From NCBI RefSeq assembly GCF_000298315.2, contig NZ_AEYE02000035.1:434001-498000 (forward strand): a stretch of 64,000 bases of DNA, in the 5' to 3' direction. Below the pieces are notes generated by a model that made no database searches, was not told where the DNA came from, and saw nothing but the letters and a program-made list of their open reading frames with translations. This document shows positions 1 through 8,791 of the stretch, in pieces. Made by a program: the position numbers and the translations under genes. How positions within the stretch are numbered: the first letter of the stretch is position 1; every line of letters starts with the position of its first letter. Origin of the DNA: Rhizobium grahamii CCGE 502 (GTDB taxonomy: Bacteria; Pseudomonadota; Alphaproteobacteria; Rhizobiales; Rhizobiaceae).

Positions 1-239
1 CAAAAATCCAGGATGCGGAGGCCCTTGCGCGCGCGGCAGTGGAGTTCGCCGAAAAGACTGACTTCATCAACGACAAGGCAGTAGCACTCGTCGATTTGTC
101 TTACGTTCTCGAGGCGGCGAGCCGACGCAGCGACGCGGTCGGCGCGGCGCAGGCGGCCTTACGTCTATACGAGCGCAAGGGAAACGTGGTGGGCGCTGCC
201 ACCACCCGACGTCGCGTCGTCGACCTAGATAATGCATGA
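1..239 (+). CDS. C-terminal end of a TPR-containing protein (adenylate cyclase/AAA regulator type), partial
   Basis: The reading frame is open from the left edge and ends at TGA 237-239, so only the last ~79 residues are present. The helical pattern (ARAAVEFAEKTDF, ALVDLSYVLEAASR, AAQAALRLYERKGNV) is that of TPR-like helices. I recall this kind of ending from large class III adenylate/guanylate cyclase or AAA-ATPase regulators, which finish in helices containing LYERKGN. The catalytic part would lie upstream of the window, so the exact family is an inference from the tail alone. Confidence 0.55.
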   Translation, partial: KIQDAEALARAAVEFAEKTDFINDKAVALVDLSYVLEAASRRSDAVGAAQAALRLYERKGNVVGAATTRRRVVDLDNA

Positions 240-267
240 CCGCCGAAGCGCACGCGCCGAGATCGGG

Positions 268-462
268 CTAGCCACCACGCTCCTTACCCGTCGGACTAGG
301 CCGGACAGGCCCGAAGACCGTGTCTATCGCTTCTCCGTTGGCCACCCGCTCAAGCTTTTCCTCGGCCCTGCCGATCGCCTCGGTGACCCTCTTCTGCAAC
401 GTCCGCAGAACGTCGACCTGGGTCTTGTAGCGCTCAATGAATTCGCGCTGATCGATGGTCAT
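268..462 (-). CDS. small helical protein, function unknown (64 aa)
   Basis: The protein starts MTIDQREFIERYKTQVD and is mostly charged helix up to about residue 45, then a Pro/Gly-rich tail. I chose ATG 462 because GGAGG lies five bases before it; the longer open frame up to 609 has no ribosome site. It converges with the partial gene ending at 239. I recognise no domain. The predicted coiled segment (VLRTLQKRVTEAIGRAEEKL) could mediate self-association, but this is not evidence of function. Confidence 0.55.
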   Translation of the reverse strand: MTIDQREFIERYKTQVDVLRTLQKRVTEAIGRAEEKLERVANGEAIDTVFGPVRPSPTGKERGG

Positions 463-505
463 GTTATCCTCCATCTGCATCTCGCTCGACCATCCCCGAT
501 CGGCG

Positions 506-862
506 CTAGTTCTGAAGTGTGACAACATCGAACCACCAATCATACTGGTAATGTCCATGATCATCGCGCAATGCGAGGAGTGAAATACCGACTGCTGGGC
601 CGGGCGCAAAGCGTCCGTTTCTCCACCCAGCCTCGGGCGCGGTCCACCGCCCGTCCTCGAAGCCCGTCCAGGAACTCTGAGAAGAGCTTTGACTTGGTCC
701 GGCCCAAACTTGCCCTGGACCTATTCCGCCACCCTGTACAACCCAGGCCTCGACCCACCTGGGCTCGAAGTTCGGATCAATGTCTGTCATTGGACCTGTC
801 GGCCATTCAATACGGCCTGTCTCGGAGTCAATCTGCTGATTTGGATCCCAATTGGCTGGCAT
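506..862 (-). CDS. hypothetical protein rich in Trp/Gly/Pro (118 aa)
   Basis: ATG 862 is preceded by GGAGAG at good spacing. The protein begins MPANWDPNQQIDSETG, contains many Trp and Gly residues and ends WWFDVVTLQN. It has no signal peptide or membrane segment and I recognise no domain. The clear ribosome site and a composition unlike the antisense frames argue that it is real. It lies 43 bases upstream of the small gene starting at 462 on the same strand, so the two may be co-transcribed. Confidence 0.5.
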   Translation of the reverse strand: MPANWDPNQQIDSETGRIEWPTGPMTDIDPNFEPRWVEAWVVQGGGIGPGQVWAGPSQSSSQSSWTGFEDGRWTAPEAGWRNGRFAPGPAVGISLLALRDDHGHYQYDWWFDVVTLQN

Positions 863-1327
863 ACGTCTCTCCAATCGCTACCGGGCGATCCGCCCTTCCA
901 ACATGAACAAGAGAACAACTGCACAGCAAGTATGTCCCATCTCGGCAATTTCGGCTAGGTTAAATCCGACCAGATAAATATCGTCATGTTTTCTTCTTGG
1001 TGACTCCGAGATCAATGAAGACAGGCGCGCGATGCGTTCAATGCTTGGGATAAGATATGCGCATGAATCTTACTCGGGAATACTATTATTCTGGGGCAAT
1101 ATGCTGCGCCTTTTTAAACACGCTTCAGTCGATGCATAAAAGCAGTCCGGTCATCGTCGCCGCCCGGTCCCATAAGTCGACCGGTCTCCTGACGACACCT
1201 TCTGATCGCCCCTTCCATCGGATCATATCGGCAGGTCACAGCGCTCCTTTATGCGCAGTTCATGGAAATGTTAATTGTCCCATCAGTCACCGCCCCACGA
1301 ATCCCCACCAACGCCCGAATTCCGGTA
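863..1327. other. intergenic stretch without a supported gene
   Basis: About 465 bases. An open frame begins near 1057 on + but has no ribosome site and no recognisable composition. The stretch is AT-richer than its surroundings around 960-1110, as expected of promoters, but I can assign no specific element. Confidence 0.5.
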
Positions 1328-1591
1328 TCACCTGCGAGTAGCGCCGAGCCTTACAAGGACCTCGCCCGGAATCTGGTAGCGATCGATGACTTCCCTGTTG
1401 TTTCGAAGCCCGCAGATCTCTCGCTGGATGAATAGGGCCCATACCGCCTGGGAAGCGTCATCAAGGAGCGTCGTTCGATCTATCTGATGATGGTTGTCGG
1501 ACGACCATGCAGCCAACTTGGCCAACGCAGCTTCCGCCCTGCGGCCCTGACGGCCGAGATGTCTTCCCTTTAGCAGATCCCGTTGATTACT
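1328..1591 (-). pseudogene. DUF6665-like protein, N-terminally truncated remnant
   Basis: Reading on the minus strand from about 1591, the frame gives LGRQGRRAEAALAKLAAW, then DDASQAVWALFIQREICGLR and REVIDRYQIPGEVLVRLGA. As I recall the rhizobial DUF6665 family (about 110 residues), this is its central and C-terminal part. The first ~25-30 residues are missing: in frame there is a TGA just upstream, with no ATG or GTG between. The only start is a TTG at 1525 inside the conserved region. The remnant abuts the stop of the DUF1236 gene, which suggests a deletion joined the two. Confidence 0.5.
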
Positions 1592-1871
1592 TGATCACTT
1601 CGATGACGCGGTGGGTATGGGGATCGATGATCACGCGTTGCTTGTTGATCACTGTGTAACCGTATGCATCATTGCTCGGGATCGTATGCACCTCTACCGA
1701 GGACGGCAACTCTGTTCCGACAATAATATCCCCGTCATAAGTGACAGACGGCACCTCCTGCTCGGTAATGTAAGTCCTCACCTCGCCAGGCACCGTAACG
1801 ACGGTGGTCTGTGCCATTGCGGTACCGGTCAACATCAATGCCGCGATTGCGGCTGTAGCATGCACCTTCAT
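1587..1871 (-). CDS. exported DUF1236-domain protein (94 aa)
   Basis: ATG 1871 follows GGAGG by five bases. Residues 1-21 form a signal peptide (MKVHATAAIAALMLTGTAMA), so the mature protein should be periplasmic. The rest matches the DUF1236 pattern: VRTYITEQEVPSVTY, then a GDIIVGTELP segment, a SNDAYGYTVINKQRVIID segment and a final HRVIEVIK. Family proteins are common in rhizobia and have no known activity. Length is that of a single-domain member. Confidence 0.8.
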   Translation of the reverse strand: MKVHATAAIAALMLTGTAMAQTTVVTVPGEVRTYITEQEVPSVTYDGDIIVGTELPSSVEVHTIPSNDAYGYTVINKQRVIIDPHTHRVIEVIK

Positions 1872-1952
1872 ATTAACCTCCAACGTTTCTGGATGATGAA
1901 CTCCGTTTCCGCTTGAAGGTTCCGTCTGCGCCCCAACAGCCACGTTCGAGGC

Positions 1953-3386
1953 TTACTGCAACGTCTGGCGCGCGCCCTCGTCCGGAGCGGCGATTGCTGT
2001 CAAAAGCAGCTTGTCGATCCGTCGCCCATCCAGGTCGACAACTTCAATGCGCCAACCATTCATGATGAAGCTCTCGCCGACCTCGGGCAGATGCTTCATT
2101 TCCTCCAGGACAAGACCTGCGACTGTCTGATAGTTCCTGTAGTCATCAACCTGGAAGTTCATGAAATCCGCGAACTCGTCGATCGGGGTCCAGCCTGATA
2201 CGAGATAGCTGCCGTCGTGACGGCGCACAATGGCTCGCTCGCCGATCGAGTCTTCCTGGACTGCTCCCAGGATCGCCTCCAGAATGTCCCCGGAGGTAAT
2301 CACGCCCTCAAAGTGACCATATTCGTCATAGACCAGTACCATGTGGCAGCTTGATCGACGGATTGCCTGAATGATGTCTATTGCGCCCGACAGATCCGAC
2401 ACGATCGGGACCTGCTGCACAAGCGTCCCAATGTCGACATGACCCGTGGACGCGAGGGCATCATAGAAATCCTTGGTCAAGAGCACGCCGATGATCTCGT
2501 CCGAGCTATTCTTGCGAACAGGCAATCGCGCCTGTGCGGACCGGCGAAGTTGCTCCCGGATTGCGGGGAAACTGTCTTCGATATCAATCACCTCTACGTC
2601 CCGGCGCGGTGTCATCAAGGCTCGAGCATTTCGGTCCGCCAGTCTCATGACCCCGGAAATCATCGCCGACTCCTCCGTCTCGATGACACCGGCACTGTGC
2701 GCTTCCGCGAGAACCGTCTTGATTTCCTCGTCGGTGACGATATCGCCCGACTTGCCGGCCTGGCCGAGAAGGCGAAGGATGGTGCGCCCTGATGCGTCGA
2801 GCAACCAGACGAGCGGTGCGGCAAGGCGGGACAGGAATATCATCGCCGGAGCGACCTTGCTTGCAACCGTCTCGGGCGCGCGAAGGGCAATTTGCTTTGG
2901 AACAAGTTCGCCGACGATCAGCGAGAGATATGTAATCGCGACGACCACCGAGCCGACGCCAAGCGCGTCAGCAGCGGCGGGCGACAGACCTTGCTTGCCA
3001 AGCCAGCCGGCCAATCGCGCGCCAAGCGTCGCGCCCGAGAACGCGCCGGACAGCACGCCGACAAGCGTGATCCCGATCTGCACGGTCGACAGGAACCGTC
3101 CGGGCTCCTCGCCAAGCCTTATCGCCATGGCAGCCCCACGGCTCCCCTGGTCGGCAAGAACTTTCAAACGGGCCGGCCGGGACGAAACGACAGCAAGCTC
3201 CGACATGGCGAGGACGCCATTCAAGATGGTAAGAATGGCAACTATTGATATTTCGAGAAGCAAAAATGGGAACCCTGTAACGTCGAAACTACGCGAAACA
3301 TAGGCATTCTCCGAGAGAACACCAGCGGCAATCCGATCGCGGTGGCTGTTTCTTTGCTTCAATGATCGCAGACCGAGGCAAAGCAC
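1953..3386 (-). CDS. HlyC/CorC-family membrane protein with DUF21, CBS pair and transporter-associated domain
   Basis: Domain order: an N-terminal DUF21 membrane region (hydrophobic spans near residues 43-65, 100-125, 140-165 and 180-200), two CBS repeats (from ALMTPRRDVEVIDIE and from DEYGHFEGVITSGDILEAI), and a C-terminal CorC_HlyC domain (GSYLVSGWTPIDEF to IDKLLLTAI). Such proteins sit in the inner membrane and are linked to divalent-cation (Mg/Co) efflux or homeostasis; the old name hemolysin is misleading. The start is uncertain: the first ~35 residues look unlike the family, and a TTG near 3263 would start directly at the membrane domain. Transcribed away from the DedA gene region. Confidence 0.85.
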   Translation of the reverse strand: MLCLGLRSLKQRNSHRDRIAAGVLSENAYVSRSFDVTGFPFLLLEISIVAILTILNGVLAMSELAVVSSRPARLKVLADQGSRGAAMAIRLGEEPGRFLSTVQIGITLVGVLSGAFSGATLGARLAGWLGKQGLSPAAADALGVGSVVVAITYLSLIVGELVPKQIALRAPETVASKVAPAMIFLSRLAAPLVWLLDASGRTILRLLGQAGKSGDIVTDEEIKTVLAEAHSAGVIETEESAMISGVMRLADRNARALMTPRRDVEVIDIEDSFPAIREQLRRSAQARLPVRKNSSDEIIGVLLTKDFYDALASTGHVDIGTLVQQVPIVSDLSGAIDIIQAIRRSSCHMVLVYDEYGHFEGVITSGDILEAILGAVQEDSIGERAIVRRHDGSYLVSGWTPIDEFADFMNFQVDDYRNYQTVAGLVLEEMKHLPEVGESFIMNGWRIEVVDLDGRRIDKLLLTAIAAPDEGARQTLQ

Positions 3387-3735
3387 TGACCGTTGCTTCC
3401 GATCCGGTGATCGTCACGCTTGCTGCCTAGTTTCTGCCGGGATCCTGGCCGAAGCCCATTCCGGTAGGTGCGGCGCACGGCCTTCGACGCCGGGCAAGGT
3501 CTCGGCGGCGTGCGCGTCCCCCGATGGATGCCAGATTGCAAGCGACGAATGCCCGCCCCGGTTGGCGTGCCGTACTCGATCCTCAGACGGCTCTGCCTTT
3601 GGAAGATCAAAGTAACCTCGAAAATCCCGGCAGTAGCGTTCACCAGTTCGAAGGCCCAGGTATCGTGATCCGCTGGCGCCGCGAAATACCCTCAAGTCCA
3701 AGCGTTCAGCTCCGCAATGCCGGCGACGGCATCCC
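3387..3735. other. intergenic stretch, possible decayed gene on the minus strand
   Basis: No complete gene is supported. One minus-strand frame reads like protein for about 45 residues (YFAAPADHDTWAFELVNATA onward, through IFEVTLIFQRQSRLRIEYG, near 3560-3690) but begins just after a stop and has no start with a ribosome site. I cannot name the family; it may be a remnant. Confidence 0.35.
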
Positions 3736-4335
3736 TCACCCGCCAAGCCGTGCCGAGCGCCTCGTCATTTCCTTTTTGGCGACATAGGCGCCAAGTGACA
3801 CGAAAATGGCGACGGCGACCAGTGCAATCAACAGGTGAACATCCAGTTGCAGGCGTCCGAGCATGGCTTCGATCGCCTGCCCGGCCAAAAAGCCGGCGCC
3901 TGTTATCAGGACACCCCATGCTGATGCGGCAATTGCATTGAGGCTAACGAATTTCAATCCGGAAACGCTCGACACACCGATTGCAACAGGACTGATCGTG
4001 CGAATCCCGTAGATGAACCGAAAAGCCAGGATGAAGCTCGTCGGATGCGCCTCGAGGAGCCGCGTCGCCCTGGCGATCGGCGCCGAGGCAAGAAGCCTTT
4101 TGACATAAGACCATTTCGCTGCATGGCGGCCCAACAGGAAGAAGAACTGGTCTGCGGCGAACGATCCAAGACTTGCGGCCAATGCCACCTGCCAGTAGGC
4201 GAGGAGGTGGCGGTGGGCAAAGATTCCGCCGAGAAATGCCGCTGTTTCACCCTCGATACCCGCGCCGAGAAACACGGCGAGCACACCGTAGTCGCCGATC
4301 ATCTTTTCTAGCAATGCTAGACTCCAGTGTTCCAT
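3736..4335 (-). CDS. DedA-family membrane protein (199 aa)
   Basis: The protein has the DedA/SNARE-associated pattern: an early hydrophobic helix, the charged motif GAGIEGETAAFLGG, then a basic loop LLGRHAAKW, the FILAFRFIYGIRTISPVAIG segment that carries the conserved Arg, and two C-terminal membrane helices before KKEMTRRSARLGG. DedA proteins are inner-membrane lipid/undecaprenyl-phosphate translocation or proton-motive-force maintenance proteins. I chose ATG 4335 because homology starts there (MEHWSLALLEKMIGDYG); the open frame extends to 4836 but overlaps the opposite-strand reductase gene. Its ribosome site is weak. Confidence 0.85.
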   Translation of the reverse strand: MEHWSLALLEKMIGDYGVLAVFLGAGIEGETAAFLGGIFAHRHLLAYWQVALAASLGSFAADQFFFLLGRHAAKWSYVKRLLASAPIARATRLLEAHPTSFILAFRFIYGIRTISPVAIGVSSVSGLKFVSLNAIAASAWGVLITGAGFLAGQAIEAMLGRLQLDVHLLIALVAVAIFVSLGAYVAKKEMTRRSARLGG

Positions 4336-4497
4336 GCCAGGCAATCTGCATTGGATTGATCCTGGCGGCAATCTGTCTTCGCTTGATTTCAAACCTGAAC
4401 CTTTCCGGCCAACCTTGCAGGCAATCACGCGAGGCTGTATCCAACCCAACAGGCGCGATACGAAGGGCGGTCGTGGCGTCTGGGGAGGACGGGACGC

Positions 4498-5283
4498 ATG
4501 AGGATGACGAAGATCGGTTTCATCGGAACAGGGACGATTTCCGAGGCCATGGTCAGGGGGCTCCTGATAGAACCTCCTGCTCTCTCGCATGTGACGGTTT
4601 CGCCTCGAAGCGCCGAGATTGCGCAACGTCTTGCGGCTGACTTTGGAGAAGTCTCGATCGCGACCGACAACCAGTCTGTCATCGATCAGAGTGACATGGT
4701 TGTCCTCGCAGTCCGGCCGCAAATTGCACAGGATGTCGTGAGTGAGCTGACGTTCCGTAACGGGCAGTCCATTCTCAGCGTCGTCGCGGCGACCGATCGC
4801 CAGACCATGCTTGGATGGATCGGAGCGGAAGTTCACCTGGTCCAGGCCATCCCATTGCCGTTCGTGGCAAAACGCGAAGGTGTTACCGCCATCTTCCCGC
4901 CGGATCGGGACGTCGCGGCGCTTTTTTCCGTTCTTGGAACCACAATCGAATGCGATACGAAGAAAGAATATGATCTTCTCGCAGCAGCGAGCTCGCTGAT
5001 GTCAACCGTTCTCGGGATCATGGACATCTCGGCCGGGTGGCTCGAAGACAAAGGCCTCGCCGCCGGCAAGGGGCGCGCCTTTATCGCACCGTTATTCACC
5101 AGCCTATCGCAAACAGCCATGCGCTCCGGGGTTTCACTCGACGACCTCAGCAGCGAATTCGCGACGAAGGGTGGCCTGAACGAACAGGTATTGTCCGACT
5201 TCAAGGCAAAGGGCGGACGTGCCGCGTTGCTATCGGCGCTTGATCGCGTCCTGAGGAGGATCGAGGGCGAGACAGACAGCTGA
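4498..5283 (+). CDS. pyrroline-5-carboxylate reductase-like protein
   Basis: A Rossmann motif opens the protein (KIGFIGTGTISEAMVRGLL), followed by the P5CR pattern: SPRSAEIAQRLAADF, VVLAVRPQIAQDV, the VQAIPLPFVAKREGVTAIFP segment and a C-terminal dimerisation region (SDFKAKGGRAALLSALDRV). P5C reductases make L-proline from pyrroline-5-carboxylate with NAD(P)H. At 261 residues it is normal length, but the usual C-terminal MRDKVTSPGGTT signature is replaced by LSSEFATKGGLNEQVL, so this is a divergent paralogue and a different substrate is possible. It stands alone between convergent and parallel genes. Confidence 0.75.
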   Translation: MRMTKIGFIGTGTISEAMVRGLLIEPPALSHVTVSPRSAEIAQRLAADFGEVSIATDNQSVIDQSDMVVLAVRPQIAQDVVSELTFRNGQSILSVVAATDRQTMLGWIGAEVHLVQAIPLPFVAKREGVTAIFPPDRDVAALFSVLGTTIECDTKKEYDLLAAASSLMSTVLGIMDISAGWLEDKGLAAGKGRAFIAPLFTSLSQTAMRSGVSLDDLSSEFATKGGLNEQVLSDFKAKGGRAALLSALDRVLRRIEGETDS

Positions 5284-5395
5284 CGGTGTAGCAAAACATG
5301 TCGACATTTCGGACACATGAAAAACCTATCGAGTGGTTTGCTTTTTGACCGCTCCGAGATAAGGATCCGGGAGCAAGCAGGAGTTTCGTAAACCA

Positions 5396-6073
5396 ATGTC
5401 AAAACCCCGGTTGAGAAGGGAAGCCGACCTCCTTCTGCATCGTGGAACAAGAACGGCAAGTGGCGACTATGCCGTGAGCCGCGCGCGCAGACCTGCCAAC
5501 GTGGCACGCGTCATCGGTGCGCTGGGCAACATCCTGATGTCGGACGCGGCTCCATTCATGGAAAAATTCGTTGCAGGCAAGGTATTCCACCTGCTGCAGG
5601 AGCCCGGTGCCGTCGCAATGAAACCTGCGAGCCCGCTGCCGCTGGCTTCCCAGTTGCAATTCGCGCTCCGCAACCTGGCCTTAAGGGGCGAGCCCTATGA
5701 AGAAGCTGCGGCCGCCATCAACGATGTCGCTAAGAGTCTCGAATGGGTCGCCAGCAAGACCGGCCCGTTTGCCAGCATCAATATCGAGCATACCCACGCT
5801 CATGCTGTAATCGCTGGTATGTCGGGCATCGAGGAACGAAGCGACGTCGCTCTCGGTCTGACCATCATGGCGCCCTACAGCCGTTTTCCCGATCACATCC
5901 AGTTTCGATCCCGTGTTTTTCTGGCTCTGTCGGACTGCGAATTCTCATGCGACGACAAGGGGTGGCAACGCGGTACGGTCGGTTCGATCTTCTTCAATGA
6001 AGCTGGCCACAACGTCGCGATGCGGTGCACGTCGCGACCACTCCTGGCGGCGTGGTGCCACGTCGAGAAGTAA
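5396..6073 (+). CDS. DddQ-like cupin (DMSP-lyase family fold), probably not a lyase
   Basis: The C-terminal ~110 residues align by eye with DMSP lyase DddQ: ALGLTIMAPYSRFPDHI, a cupin strand VFLALSDCEFSC, a GTVGSIFFNEAGHNVAMRC segment and a PLLAAWCHVE ending. In DddQ the metal ligands are a His, Glu and Tyr in an HxxxExY pattern, plus a later His. Here the first three positions read Q, R and F, and only the later His (AGHNVAMR) remains. The fold call is therefore fair, but dimethylsulfoniopropionate cleavage is doubtful. An AGGAG lies 13 bases before ATG 5396, rather far. The sensor kinase follows directly. Confidence 0.55.
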   Translation: MSKPRLRREADLLLHRGTRTASGDYAVSRARRPANVARVIGALGNILMSDAAPFMEKFVAGKVFHLLQEPGAVAMKPASPLPLASQLQFALRNLALRGEPYEEAAAAINDVAKSLEWVASKTGPFASINIEHTHAHAVIAGMSGIEERSDVALGLTIMAPYSRFPDHIQFRSRVFLALSDCEFSCDDKGWQRGTVGSIFFNEAGHNVAMRCTSRPLLAAWCHVEK

Positions 6074-6138
6074 AGCGACTTCACCTTAATTTACCCTTGA
6101 CGTTTGCCCGTCAAACCTCTGAATTGAAAGGCCATCCG

Positions 6139-7992
6139 GTGGAGGAGAAGACCCTGCACAGCAACGACCCGTTACCCGGATCCGACGAGATGTCGGGTCG
6201 CATCTACGGTCAGGGCCTGGCCGAAAGCAGTCTGGGACAGCCAAGCACGTGGCCCCACTGTCTGAAGTCGGCCGTAGACCTCATGTTGGCGGCCAAGGCG
6301 CAGATCGTTCTGTTCTGGGGTGAGGAATTCATCGCCCTCTACAATGACGCCTATGCGCCAACCATCGGAACCAAGCATCCTCGCGCTCTTGGCCGGCCCG
6401 CTCGCGAAAACTGGGGAGAGTTGTGGAGCGATCTTGAGCCTCTCTTGCGCCGCGTCCTCGATTTCGGGGAAACGGTCGTTGCCAGGGACCGACCCTTTTA
6501 CATTGAGCGTCACGGCTATCCCGAGACCGTCCACTTCGATATTTCCTACTCGCCGATACGCGATGAAACAGGAAAGGTCCGCGGCGTATTCTGTATAGTG
6601 AACGAGACCACCGAGCGCGTCAGGTCTGAAGCCGCATTGCGCGACAGCGAGGAGCGATTTCGCGCCATATTCACGCAGACGGCGGCCGGGATCGGCCAAT
6701 CCGATCTCGCTGGCAGGCTGCATCTCGTAAACCGACGCTTCTGCGAAATCGTCGGTTATTCGGAAGCAGAGCTCCTGAAGATGCGGGTACAGGACATAAC
6801 GTTCCCGAACGATCTCGATGACTATGTGCATTCGTTCAGGCGCATGCTGGAAACCGGCCAGAGCTTCGATATCGAGAAACGGTACGTACGCAAGGATGGA
6901 AGTCTTGTCTGGGTCGCGAATTCGGTCTCGTCCCTTCGCAACGAGCACGGGAACATAAGGCAGGCCGTCGCCGTTGTCGTCGACATCACTGAACGCAAGC
7001 GCGCCCAGGAGGTGGAACGTCGTCTTGCGGCGATCATCGCCTCTTCCAACGACGCTATTCTCGGCACCGACCTCAACATGCGCATCACGAGTTGGAACAG
7101 TGGCGCGGAAAAGCTTTACGGCTACTCGGCGGACGAAGCGATCGGACGTTCGGTGATGATCCTTGTTCCGGACGACAGGATTGAAGAAGAGCCTGCCATC
7201 ATCAGGCAGGTCAGCGCCGGCCTGAGGGTCGATCCCTACGAAACAAAGCGCCGGCGCAGCGATGGCAAGCTGGTCGATGTCCTGCTCAGCGTTTCCCCGA
7301 TTTTTGACGCCTATGGCAGGACGATAGGTGCCTCGAAAATTGCCCACGACATTAGTGCCCGTAAGGAGGCAGAACGACTTCAGACCGTTCTTGTTGGAGA
7401 GCTCAATCATCGCGTCAAGAATGTGCTTGCAACTGTCATGGCCATCGCTCGACAAACCCTTGGGCGTGAGACAGCGAACCGCGCAGGGGTGGATGCATTC
7501 GAGGCCAGGATCGCCCTGATGTCGAGGGCCCATGACCTTCTCATGCACGGAAACTGGGAACAGGCCGAGCTGGAATCGGTCGTGAAGGAGGCTCTGTCTC
7601 CCTATGCGCGCGAAAGGTTTTCGATATCGGGGCCCAGCATTCGCCTTGTCCCACGGGCAGTAGTGTCGATCTCGCTCGCGTTGCACGAACTGGCCACGAA
7701 TGCGGCAAAGTATGGGGCCCTGTCCGTGCCGGAGGGGCAGATTTCCGTTCACTGGTCAATCGCGAATGACGACCCGCAACAACTCACCCTGCGATGGCAG
7801 GAAACGGGCGGGCCAAAGGTCAATGAACCGGCACGAAAGGGATTCGGCTCCCGCCTGATCGAGAACTTGCTTGCCGCCGAGCTCAAGGGCGACGTGACTA
7901 TCACCTATGATCCGGCAGGCGTCATATGCGAAGTCAATGCCGTGATTGATGACGGGTGGGATCGCGAGCGCTCGTTCCAACCGCAGCAATAG
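6139..7992 (+). CDS. PAS-domain sensor histidine kinase of the HWE type
   Basis: About 617 residues, apparently cytoplasmic (no membrane helices). An N-terminal PAS/GAF-like domain (LKSAVDLMLAAKAQIVLFWG to CIVNETTERVRSE) is followed by two PAS domains (ERFRAIFTQTAAGIG to VVVDITERKRAQE; AIIASSNDAILGTD to IAHDISARKEAER). Next comes an HWE/HisKA_2-type kinase core. The phosphoacceptor is His424 in GELNHRVKNVL, and the ATPase part has HELATNAAKYGAL and GFGSRLIENLL. Such kinases often sense light, oxygen or stress and signal to general-stress response regulators; no regulator is adjacent. I chose GTG 6139 (AAAGG upstream) over an open frame from 6025 that overlaps the preceding gene. Confidence 0.9.
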   Translation: MEEKTLHSNDPLPGSDEMSGRIYGQGLAESSLGQPSTWPHCLKSAVDLMLAAKAQIVLFWGEEFIALYNDAYAPTIGTKHPRALGRPARENWGELWSDLEPLLRRVLDFGETVVARDRPFYIERHGYPETVHFDISYSPIRDETGKVRGVFCIVNETTERVRSEAALRDSEERFRAIFTQTAAGIGQSDLAGRLHLVNRRFCEIVGYSEAELLKMRVQDITFPNDLDDYVHSFRRMLETGQSFDIEKRYVRKDGSLVWVANSVSSLRNEHGNIRQAVAVVVDITERKRAQEVERRLAAIIASSNDAILGTDLNMRITSWNSGAEKLYGYSADEAIGRSVMILVPDDRIEEEPAIIRQVSAGLRVDPYETKRRRSDGKLVDVLLSVSPIFDAYGRTIGASKIAHDISARKEAERLQTVLVGELNHRVKNVLATVMAIARQTLGRETANRAGVDAFEARIALMSRAHDLLMHGNWEQAELESVVKEALSPYARERFSISGPSIRLVPRAVVSISLALHELATNAAKYGALSVPEGQISVHWSIANDDPQQLTLRWQETGGPKVNEPARKGFGSRLIENLLAAELKGDVTITYDPAGVICEVNAVIDDGWDRERSFQPQQ

Positions 7993-8062
7993 CGGAAGAG
8001 AAGGGCGCTCGTGCGGACCTTCCGTAATCGACCCGGCCGGCCCCTCTTCTCGTCCCCCGGCC

Positions 8063-8791
8063 CTATTTTACGAGAAGGGGTGCCTTTCCGCGAACACGTT
8101 CGTAGAGGTCGATGACATCCTGGTTGAACATCCGAACGCAGCCAGATGACGCATTCTTTCCGATCGTTTGCCACTCCGGAGAGCCATGGATACGGTAGAG
8201 CGTGTCCGTGCCGTCCTGGAAGATGTAGAGCGCGCGCGCGCCGAGAGGATTTGTCAGGCCGGGTTGCATGCCCCCCTTCCACTGCGCGAGTTTTGGATTT
8301 CGGGCAATCATGGAAGGCGTGGGCGTCCAGGTCGGGAACTTTCTCTTCCACTGGATGATCGCTCGCCCTTTCCAGGCACGTCCCTGCGCACCCAGGCTTA
8401 CCCCGTAGCGGATCGCACGTCCGTCCTTGAGAACGAGGTAGAGGAATTTCTTCTCGGTCTCGACAATGATAGTGCCCGGCGGCTCATCCGTTGGGTAGTC
8501 CACCTCCTGGCGCAGATAGTCGGGAGGAACAGCTGCGTGGTCGATCGCCGGCCAGCGGAATTCCTGATCGTCCACTTCTGCATACGCGATTGAATAGTCC
8601 GGCTTTTCCGTAGGTCGATCGATCGGCATGGCGGAGGGCTGAAGCGCAGGCTGGGGCTCTGGGACAGGTGCTTCGGTCGAGGCAGCATTGACGGACACGA
8701 CCAGGCGGTCTGATGGAATTTGCGTACAAGCTGCAAGAAGAGAGGCGCCAGCCGCCATCAGGAGCGGTCGGATCAAGGATGTGGCATGCAA
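8063..8791 (-). CDS. L,D-transpeptidase (YkuD) lipoprotein
   Basis: A lipobox (SLLAAC, Cys22) ends the signal peptide, so the enzyme should be anchored to a membrane facing the periplasm. After a Pro-rich linker (residues 40-65) the YkuD domain runs from about residue 105 (PGTIIVETEKKFLYLVL) to the end. The catalytic region is IHGSPEWQTIGKNASSGCVR with His202 and Cys218. These enzymes make 3-3 crosslinks in peptidoglycan or attach proteins to it, which fits Rhizobiales, where L,D-crosslinks are abundant. It converges with the sensor kinase. Confidence 0.92.
   Translation of the reverse strand: MHATSLIRPLLMAAGASLLAACTQIPSDRLVVSVNAASTEAPVPEPQPALQPSAMPIDRPTEKPDYSIAYAEVDDQEFRWPAIDHAAVPPDYLRQEVDYPTDEPPGTIIVETEKKFLYLVLKDGRAIRYGVSLGAQGRAWKGRAIIQWKRKFPTWTPTPSMIARNPKLAQWKGGMQPGLTNPLGARALYIFQDGTDTLYRIHGSPEWQTIGKNASSGCVRMFNQDVIDLYERVRGKAPLLVK

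Noticed and set aside
1057-1341. 94-codon open frame on +
   Set aside because: No ribosome site, no familiar composition, and its 3' end overlaps the DUF6665-like remnant on the other strand.
6172-7752. 526-codon open frame on - inside the sensor kinase
   Set aside because: It is the antisense of a gene with clear PAS and kinase motifs; its length reflects GC-rich codon use.
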